Part shown: positions 58,375-64,000 of the stretch, one piece after another | Numbering within the stretch: the first letter of the stretch is position 1 | Layout of the letters: each line of letters starts with the position of its first letter | Assembly: GCF_020073745.1 (NCBI RefSeq) | Contig: NZ_JAIRAU010000049.1 | Span: 119,174 to 183,173, forward strand | From: Nannocystis pusilla | GTDB taxonomy: Bacteria > Myxococcota_A > Polyangia > Nannocystales > Nannocystaceae | Reading direction: 5' to 3' | DNA length: 64,000 nucleotides | Translations under genes and position numbers: made by a program | The notes under the pieces: model-generated | Told to the model about the DNA's origin: nothing | The model's database searches: none | The model's input: the letters and a program-made list of their open reading frames with translations, nothing else

Positions 58375-58520
58375 CCTGGCCGCACCAGCGTACCGAGCGA
58401 CACGCGCCGCGGGAACGCGGCCGCGTCACTTCCCGCAATCCGCGACCACGCGCGCGCGCAGGTGAGAACTCGGGCCCTCGCCGAGGCGCCGCGCGCCTTC
58501 GACCGTGCGGCCCCGCCGCC

Positions 58521-60644
58521 TCACTCGGGGTCGCACGCGCCGTCGCAGAAGTTCTCGATCTGCCCGCCTGGCCGGAGGAACATGTCGATCTGCTCGCGGA
58601 TCTTCGGGTTGCGTCGCACCAGCTCGTGGGCTTTCTGGTCGTCGGGCGGCTCCGGCGGCAGCTTCGCCTCGATGCCCGGCAGCTCCGCCAGCTTGAAGTC
58701 GACGGCGACCGCGGCCGAGCCCGCTGCCGGCGCCGGTGTGGTCTGAAGACCGTAGACCTCCTGCGCCGCCGGGTCGAGCAGGTCGATCCCGGTCGCGCGC
58801 AGCAGCAAGTGACTGGCGAGGTTGTTGACCGAGTGGTCGCCGACCCCGTAGCTGAACAGGATCTTGCGCTCGGGGCTGTCGACCGGCGGGTCCTGCAGCA
58901 CGCGCGGCGCGTAGGTCAGCGGGTCGACGCGGTCCCACGTGTGCTGGCTCAGCGCGATGAACTTCTGGATCGCCAGCGGCTCGTCGCCGATCACCACCTT
59001 GACGATGTCGAACAGCATCGAGAACGAGCCCGACCGGGTCATCATCAGCGAGTACGGTCCGCCGCCGACGTCGAGCACCGCCTTCTCGATCACCGGCGAC
59101 AGCGCCATGAACGTCATGCCGAAGATCGAGCCCTGGGAGATCCCGTACCAGTACAGCTGCTCCGGGTCGTACAGCGGCTGGGCGAACGCCTTGAGCTCGT
59201 CGCTCTCGAACAGCGTCGTCTGGATCGCGTAGGTCAGCGCCAGCTGGTTGGCGAGGCCCTGGTGCAGCCGGTCGGTGAACTGGAACACGTTCGACGGGTC
59301 GTCGAAGATCGCCTCGACCACCGCGGTCTGGTCCTCAAGCGCCATCCCGGCCCACTCGACCGCCACCATCACGAACTTGCGCTCGGTCGAGAACGCCCGC
59401 ATCGCGCTCCAGTTGATCTCCTCGCGCTCGCCGAAGAACCCGTGGCCGTACTGGATGATCCGCGCCGGCTCGAAGTTCGCGTCGAGCGGGTACACCGACT
59501 GCGGCACCTGCAGCGTGAAGGGCACCCACGTCGTCCCGTTCTGCGCCGGCTTGCCGTCGGGCCCGCGGTGGATCTTCGCCATCGGCTCGTCCGCCTCGAG
59601 GTAGAGCGGCACCTCGATCTTGCCCTCCACGCGCAGCGCGAACTCCTCGCTGTAGTCGGGGATCACGGCGTCGAACTCGACCGCCGGGCCCGTCTGGCCC
59701 AGCGTGGCGACGATGTCCTCGCGGATCGCCAGCAGGTCGTCGGTGTTGCGCGCGTCCGATGCCGTCGTGAAGTCCCACGCCAGCTGCAGCCCCGCGCGCG
59801 CCACCCCGGCCTGCTCGAGCACCGGGAAGATCTGCTCCTCGTAGCGCTGCGCCAGCGGCTCCAGCACCGGGTGTCCGGCCACGTCGCCCTGCAGGATGTG
59901 GGCGAAGCCCAGCGGCGGCGCCACCGACGAGCCGTCGGCCGCCACCAGCCCCTGGAACGCCACGATGTAGCGCGCGCTGTTCTTCAGGCGCACGAACGGC
60001 CGCACGATCAGCGCCTGCCGCGTCGGGTCCGCGGTCATCGCGTCGAGCTCGACCCAGTGCGGCACCAGCTCGCCCGTGTCCGCCTCGATGAGCAGCGTCG
60101 GGCTCGTCGCCGCCAGCGTCGCGTCGCCGCCGCCTGTGTGGAACGTCAGGTTCTGGGTGTCGATGCCCTCCGGGAACAGCGCCAGGATCGGCATGTGGTG
60201 CGAGAACCCGTCGGCCGGGTGCATCGGCAGGTTGTCGATCGGCGCGCCCATCATGGTCTTCGGGACAGCCTGCTCCGTCAGCGCCACCCGCACCCCGTTC
60301 GGCAGCTCCGCGTCCTCGACCAGGAACCAGTCCGACGGGTACGGCAGCATGCAATCGGCCGCGTAGGCGATCGGGTTGCAGCCCTCGGGCACCTCGGCCG
60401 GCGGCAGCGGCTCGCCGGTCGTCGGCGCGTCCGTCGTCGCCGCCGTGTCCGTCGTCTCCGTCCCCGACGTCGTCGTCGGCGCCTCGGTCACCGTCCCTGC
60501 GTCCGTCGTCGTCGCCGCCTCGGTCGTCGACGAGCTCGCGTCGGTCGTCGCCGAGCCCGAGTCGCCGCAACCCGCGGAGAGCAGCAAGAGCGCCGTCAAC
60601 GACGCGAGGCACGAACAGGGGGACGAGGGTCGCGGGTCAGTCAT
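58521..60644 (-). CDS. Lipoprotein with alpha/beta-hydrolase fold
   Basis: 707 residues from the ATG at 60644, lipobox S-A-G-C. A Thr/Ala linker precedes a beta-rich domain (about 100-330) that starts C-N-P-I-A-Y-A-A-D-C-M-L-P-Y-P-S-D-W-F-L. The hydrolase part contains I-I-Q-Y-G-H-G-F-F-G-E-R-E (oxyanion loop) and Y-W-Y-G-I-S-Q-G-S-I-F-G (G-x-S-x-G nucleophile). L-F-S-Y-G-V-G-D-H-S-V-N-N near the C-terminus should carry the Asp/His. The protein is probably anchored outside the cytoplasm; its substrate is unknown. Only a weak palindrome half-site is visible near 60254. The start lies about 130 bp from the ABA4-like gene upstream. Confidence 0.75.
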   Translation of the reverse strand: MTDPRPSSPCSCLASLTALLLLSAGCGDSGSATTDASSSTTEAATTTDAGTVTEAPTTTSGTETTDTAATTDAPTTGEPLPPAEVPEGCNPIAYAADCMLPYPSDWFLVEDAELPNGVRVALTEQAVPKTMMGAPIDNLPMHPADGFSHHMPILALFPEGIDTQNLTFHTGGGDATLAATSPTLLIEADTGELVPHWVELDAMTADPTRQALIVRPFVRLKNSARYIVAFQGLVAADGSSVAPPLGFAHILQGDVAGHPVLEPLAQRYEEQIFPVLEQAGVARAGLQLAWDFTTASDARNTDDLLAIREDIVATLGQTGPAVEFDAVIPDYSEEFALRVEGKIEVPLYLEADEPMAKIHRGPDGKPAQNGTTWVPFTLQVPQSVYPLDANFEPARIIQYGHGFFGEREEINWSAMRAFSTERKFVMVAVEWAGMALEDQTAVVEAIFDDPSNVFQFTDRLHQGLANQLALTYAIQTTLFESDELKAFAQPLYDPEQLYWYGISQGSIFGMTFMALSPVIEKAVLDVGGGPYSLMMTRSGSFSMLFDIVKVVIGDEPLAIQKFIALSQHTWDRVDPLTYAPRVLQDPPVDSPERKILFSYGVGDHSVNNLASHLLLRATGIDLLDPAAQEVYGLQTTPAPAAGSAAVAVDFKLAELPGIEAKLPPEPPDDQKAHELVRRNPKIREQIDMFLRPGGQIENFCDGACDPE

Positions 60645-60777
60645 GATCGGGCGATCATAGGCCCTGCGCGCGCCGTCTCGCCGGCGCCCTCGCGCGGGGC
60701 CTCTCACCCTCGCGGCCGCCCTCGCGCGCCCGCGCGCACACGGCGACGGTTCGCTCGCAGACGCCGGCGGAGCCGTC

Positions 60778-61215
60778 TCACGCGCGCCCGGACGGCAACG
60801 CGCGGCGCACCAGCGCCACGTACAGCAGCAGCCCGACCGGCCCGAACATCAGCGTCGCCAGCAGGCACGGGATCACCGCCCAGTGCGACGTCTGCCGCGC
60901 CTCCGCGTCGCGCACGATCCACGACCCGACCCACAGGTCGAACGCCAGGTAATGCACCCACCCCGCGAGCATCACCCACGGCTTCTGGAACAGGCGCATC
61001 ACCCCTTCCAGCGAGTTGAAGTCGTCGAACGACCCGAAGTCGAAGTTGGGCGCCAGGATCGCCAGGTAGAGCGCCGCCAGCAGCAGCGAGAACAGCCCGC
61101 TGTGCACCAGTCGCCGCGTCACCCGGGCCCGCGGCGCGAACCATAGCAACACCCAGCCGGCGAGCGCCGCCGAATTGACGATTGTGAACAGTCGATGCGG
61201 ATCCACGACCCGCAT
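60778..61215 (-). CDS. ABA4-like (DUF4281) membrane protein
   Basis: 145 residues from the ATG at 61215; the longer frame to 61236 is less likely because the family starts right before the first helix. Four helices are seen. The conserved block is F-N-S-L-E-G-V-M-R-L-F-Q-K-P-W-V-M-L-A-G-W-V-H-Y-L-A-F-D-L-W-V-G-S-W-I-V-R-D, which is diagnostic for ABA4-like proteins. In plants ABA4 takes part in neoxanthin formation; the bacterial role is not established. The carotenoid gene pair is 20 kb away, so no direct link is shown. It is divergent from the YegP-type gene. Confidence 0.82.
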   Translation of the reverse strand: MRVVDPHRLFTIVNSAALAGWVLLWFAPRARVTRRLVHSGLFSLLLAALYLAILAPNFDFGSFDDFNSLEGVMRLFQKPWVMLAGWVHYLAFDLWVGSWIVRDAEARQTSHWAVIPCLLATLMFGPVGLLLYVALVRRALPSGRA

Positions 61216-61781
61216 CCTTTCACACCGCCCAAGCATTGCCAATCGCCGCCGCCCCGGCCACGCCGCGACCCTCGACGCGAACCACCGATATCCCGCACGC
61301 CTCGATCGCGGCGACCCCCGGCGACCGCTCCTCTGCCTGGCGAAGCCGGCTCATCGAGCCGCAGGATCACCCCGCGCCCATCGATCGCGGCGAGCTCCCC
61401 CGCTCGAGCGGCGCTCGAGCCTGCGGTCGCCGCGATGTCTCGCGGCATGAAAAATGGCCCGCGCCTGCGACCGACCACGCGAGTTCGCACCATCGCAAGC
61501 CCCCCTGCCGCGGCTCGTGCCGCGCTCACCGACCTGCCCTTTGGGACATCTCCTTGCGCACGCACCGACCGCCGTATTTGGGGTCTGTGGCCCTCGCCAT
61601 CGTGCGCGGATCCGTCCGATCGACCCGTCATGGTTCACCCCACCCCGCACGTGTGGCCCACGATCTCGCACCCCCGGGAGAGGTCGATCGTGCGAGCCGC
61701 GCCGTGGGTGCTCGTGATAGATTGAGCGGCGCTCCGGCCTGCCGCCGCACCGGGCGCCGGTTCACCACGGGTGCGAGCCTC
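61216..61781. other. Large divergent intergenic region
   Basis: About 560 bp between ABA4-like and YegP-like genes. It contains one palindrome (61539-61562) and an inverted repeat CTCGCAC...GTGCGAG near 61663-61696. No coding frame with family signal, RNA gene or clear promoter was found. Confidence 0.45.
61539..61562. repeat. Palindrome copy, intergenic
   Basis: ACCTGCCC-TTT-GGGACATCT, near-perfect stem. Confidence 0.55.
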
Positions 61782-64000
61782 GTGTACTTCCGTGTCGTCC
61801 AGCAGTCGCGCGAAGCGCTCGCGTTTCAGGTCCTCCTCGAGGGCGACCGCGTCTGCCTGACCAGCGTCGAGTTCCGCGACCAGGCGGCCGTGCAGCGCGC
61901 CATCGAGGCCGTGATCGCCAGCTTGCGCGAGGGCGTCGACGCCTCCTTGCAGGTCGAGGGCGACAGCTATCACTTCACCTTGCGCGGCGAGGACGGCACC
62001 CTGCTCGCGCGCGGGATCTCCTGCCCCAGCCCTGCCGAGGCCGACGCCGGTCTCGCCGAGCTGCAGCAGTGGGCAGGCACCGTCGAGAGGTTCCGCGTCG
62101 TCAACCTCGCCAAGCCGCAGCGGAGCGGCGCGCGGGCCGTCGAGACCATCCAGGTCGCCGTGCGCTACGACCTCGAGGCGTGCACGCGGGCCAAGAAGCC
62201 CGGCCTCGAGCTGTTGAACCGCGCCAGCGACGGCCTCTTCACCGCCCACCTTCACGGTGAGCGCGGCCAGGTGCTGCTCTACTTGCGCGGCTTCACCACC
62301 CGATTCGCGCGCGACGAGCAGGTCGAATCGGTCCTCAACGCCGCCGCCGACGTCCGGCGATTCGACCGCCGCGAGGCCGAGGGTCGGCGCTACTTCGTCC
62401 TGACCGCGCGCAACGGGCGGGAGATCGCGCGCAGCCCGTGGCTCGCCGGCGAGGCCGAGTGTGACGCCGCGATCGCCGAGGTCGTGCGGCTCGCCCCGAT
62501 CGAGGCGCGCGAGTACGTCGGCGCGCGCACCCGCCGGAAGGTCGCCGAATCGGGCTACGACCTCTCCCGCAGATCGACCTCGGGAGCCGCCGGGTTCGAG
62601 GTCTTCCGGGCCGACGACGGCCATCACTATTTCCACTTCAACGACGAGCGCGGCGAGGCGCTGCTGTTCAGCCACGGGTACAGCACCCCCAAGGCCCGCG
62701 ATCACGGCATTCGCAGCCTCCTCAAGGGCGCCGGCGACCCCGTGTGCTACCGGGTCGCCGGCGACGAGCTGCGCTTCGCCATCTCCGCCGTCAACGGCCG
62801 CGAGCTCGCGCGCAGCCGCCTGTTCGGCAGCCGGAGCGCCCTCGACCGCGCGACCGCGTGGATCCGCGGCGAGATCCTCCAGTTCGGCCGCAAGTACGGC
62901 ATTCGCCTGTGGGAGTCGTCGTTCATCGAGCTCCCGCACGACCACGACGCCGGCGGGCCCGCGCCCAACCCCGACGATCTGGCCCGCCGGGCCCTCGACG
63001 CCTCCGGCGACGGCACACTGACCCGCCTCGCTCCGCCCTCCGCAGCGGCCACGAACGGAGGCGCGGCCCCACGTCCGCCCGCGCACCCGTCGCAATTCCG
63101 CCTCGCTGCCACCGCCGCCCGCGAGCCCGAGCCATCCCCTGCACCTTCTCCCGCCCCGGCCGCCGCCCGCGAGTCATCCCCTGCACATTCTCCCGCCCCG
63201 GCCGCCGCTCACTCCGCCGGGTCGGCCATCAATCCTCCCGTCGCCCCCTCCCTCGATTCGACCGCCGTCGAGCCTCCCGTCACCCCCTCCCTCGATTCGG
63301 CCTCCGTCGATCCTCCCGTCGCCCCCTCCCTCGATTCGGCCTCCGTCGCTCCTCCCGTCGCCCCCTCCCTCGATTCGGCCTCCGTCGCTCCTCCCGTCGC
63401 CCCCTCCCTCGATTCGGCCTCCGTCGCTCCTCCCGTCGCCCCCTCCGCCGGATCGACCAGCGCTCCTCCCGCCACCCCCTCCATCGGGTCGGCCATCGCT
63501 CCTCCCGTCGCCTCCTCCGTCGATTCTGCCGCCCTCACTCCTCCCGTCGCCCCCTCCGTCGATTCGCCCTCCGCTCATTTCTCCCGCGCCCCTGTCGCCG
63601 CGCCATCCTCCGAATCGACCGCTGACACGCCTCTCGACGGCGACACCTCGACGCACGCCCTCCCGGACCTCGAGTTGTTCGATCCCTCGCCGCGTCGCTC
63701 CGAGCGAAGCGATGCGCCGGCCCGCGATCGATCCCAGCCTGCCGACCACGCCGCGCACCAGGCCAGCGGCCCCTTCTCCGCCCGCGAACTCGACGACGCG
63801 CTCGCCCCCCTGGACGCGCTCGAGTTCGACGCGTCCGCCGACGAAGGCGACAGTTCCAATTCCCTCGACCTCGAGGACTCGCTGACGATCGCGCTCGACT
63901 CCACCGACTTTTCGACCTTCGCCCCCGAATCACCGCACCACCTCGTCGCGCCCGCCCTCTCCGAGCCCTCGCTGCTCCTTGCACCCTTGCAGTCCTCCGG
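61782..64000 (+). CDS. Multi-unit YegP/DUF1508-like protein (3' end beyond window)
   Basis: The frame starts at a GTG at 61782 and stays open to the last base (739 codons seen). Residues 1-370 contain six units of the YegP pattern (F-x-x-N-G-x-x-I/L-x-x-S...A-x-x-x-I/V...V): near 2-50, 65-101, 151-190, 204-238, 283-318 and 331-367. Examples are Y-F-V-L-T-A-R-N-G-R-E-I-A-R-S and F-A-I-S-A-V-N-G-R-E-L-A-R-S. YegP proteins usually have two, so six is unusual. A long Pro/Ser-rich region with a 39-bp tandem repeat (63225-63570) follows, then an acidic segment (L-D-A-L-E-F-D-A-S-A-D-E-G-D). Function unknown. The stop lies to the right. Confidence 0.7.
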   Translation, partial: MYFRVVQQSREALAFQVLLEGDRVCLTSVEFRDQAAVQRAIEAVIASLREGVDASLQVEGDSYHFTLRGEDGTLLARGISCPSPAEADAGLAELQQWAGTVERFRVVNLAKPQRSGARAVETIQVAVRYDLEACTRAKKPGLELLNRASDGLFTAHLHGERGQVLLYLRGFTTRFARDEQVESVLNAAADVRRFDRREAEGRRYFVLTARNGREIARSPWLAGEAECDAAIAEVVRLAPIEAREYVGARTRRKVAESGYDLSRRSTSGAAGFEVFRADDGHHYFHFNDERGEALLFSHGYSTPKARDHGIRSLLKGAGDPVCYRVAGDELRFAISAVNGRELARSRLFGSRSALDRATAWIRGEILQFGRKYGIRLWESSFIELPHDHDAGGPAPNPDDLARRALDASGDGTLTRLAPPSAAATNGGAAPRPPAHPSQFRLAATAAREPEPSPAPSPAPAAARESSPAHSPAPAAAHSAGSAINPPVAPSLDSTAVEPPVTPSLDSASVDPPVAPSLDSASVAPPVAPSLDSASVAPPVAPSLDSASVAPPVAPSAGSTSAPPATPSIGSAIAPPVASSVDSAALTPPVAPSVDSPSAHFSRAPVAAPSSESTADTPLDGDTSTHALPDLELFDPSPRRSERSDAPARDRSQPADHAAHQASGPFSARELDDALAPLDALEFDASADEGDSSNSLDLEDSLTIALDSTDFSTFAPESPHHLVAPALSEPSLLLAPLQSS
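63225..63570. repeat. 39-bp coding tandem repeat
   Basis: 13-residue unit P-P-V-A-P-S-L-D-S-A-S-V-A, about nine copies; the central three or four are nearly identical, the outer ones diverged. Encoded in the YegP-like gene. Confidence 0.85.

Noticed and set aside
63225..63570. Regular 39-bp repeats as a possible CRISPR array
   Set aside because: The repeats are adjacent, without unique spacers, lie in an open frame, and no cas gene is present.

Overview
The window is about 70% GC and reads as the chromosome of a Nannocystis-like myxobacterium (Myxococcota). The main evidence is the surface proteome. There are many lipoproteins with LTAC/LAGC-type lipoboxes followed by Thr/Ser/Pro-rich linkers, two proteases ending in MYXO-CTERM-like tags (Cys-x-Cys, hydrophobic helix, Arg run), and Cys-rich modules of the CGDG...E.CD...C...C type. 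A Ser/Thr kinase-TPR protein and large hybrid histidine kinases are also typical. No rRNA, transposase, phage gene, CRISPR array or secondary-metabolite cluster was seen. Genus-level assignment is an inference.

Layout. 0-10 kb: end of a creatininase-family gene, a parvulin lipoprotein, 5-formyl-THF cyclo-ligase, tRNA-Gly(CCC) with promoter and terminator, two secreted metalloprotease-like proteins and other surface proteins. 10-12.5 kb: MAPEG protein, argS and a 47-residue membrane protein. 13.8-19.5 kb: an apparent operon of two hybrid histidine kinases and CheR. 19.7-25.4 kb: BASS transporter, NlpC/P60 lipoprotein coupled to a zincin, CapA-like protein and PPK2. 25.5-31.6 kb: a repeat-rich lipoprotein, a divergent adenylosuccinate synthetase-like protein, a coupled ferritin-like pair and an SDR lacking its catalytic Tyr/Lys. 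31.9-45.8 kb: IgGFc-binding-like lipoprotein, WD40-like lipoprotein, class C serine hydrolase, a carotenoid-type pair (Rieske protein plus lycopene cyclase), a ferritin-like lipoprotein, Cys-rich proteins and a vWA lipoprotein. 45.9-52 kb: a CusCBA-type metal efflux operon, followed by a membrane histidine kinase, a GT87-like transferase, a Ser/Thr kinase-TPR protein, an alpha/beta hydrolase and an ABA4-like protein. 61.8 kb to the edge: a long open frame with six tandem YegP/DUF1508-like units and a 39-bp repeat tract.

The most unusual feature is a dispersed short inverted repeat, best written ACATGTCC-TTCG-GGACATGT, with half-site variants ACATGCCC, ACAGGTCC and GACAGCC. I find more than 40 copies or paired copies. 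Some lie between convergent genes, where they form terminator-like hairpins. Some lie in divergent or same-strand gaps. Many lie inside genes in all three reading frames, encoding D-M-S, G-H-V or T-C-P. They are nearly absent from about 13.7-22.0 kb (kinase/CheR/BASS genes) and from argS. The pattern resembles a DNA-uptake-sequence or REP-type system, but its function cannot be decided from this window.
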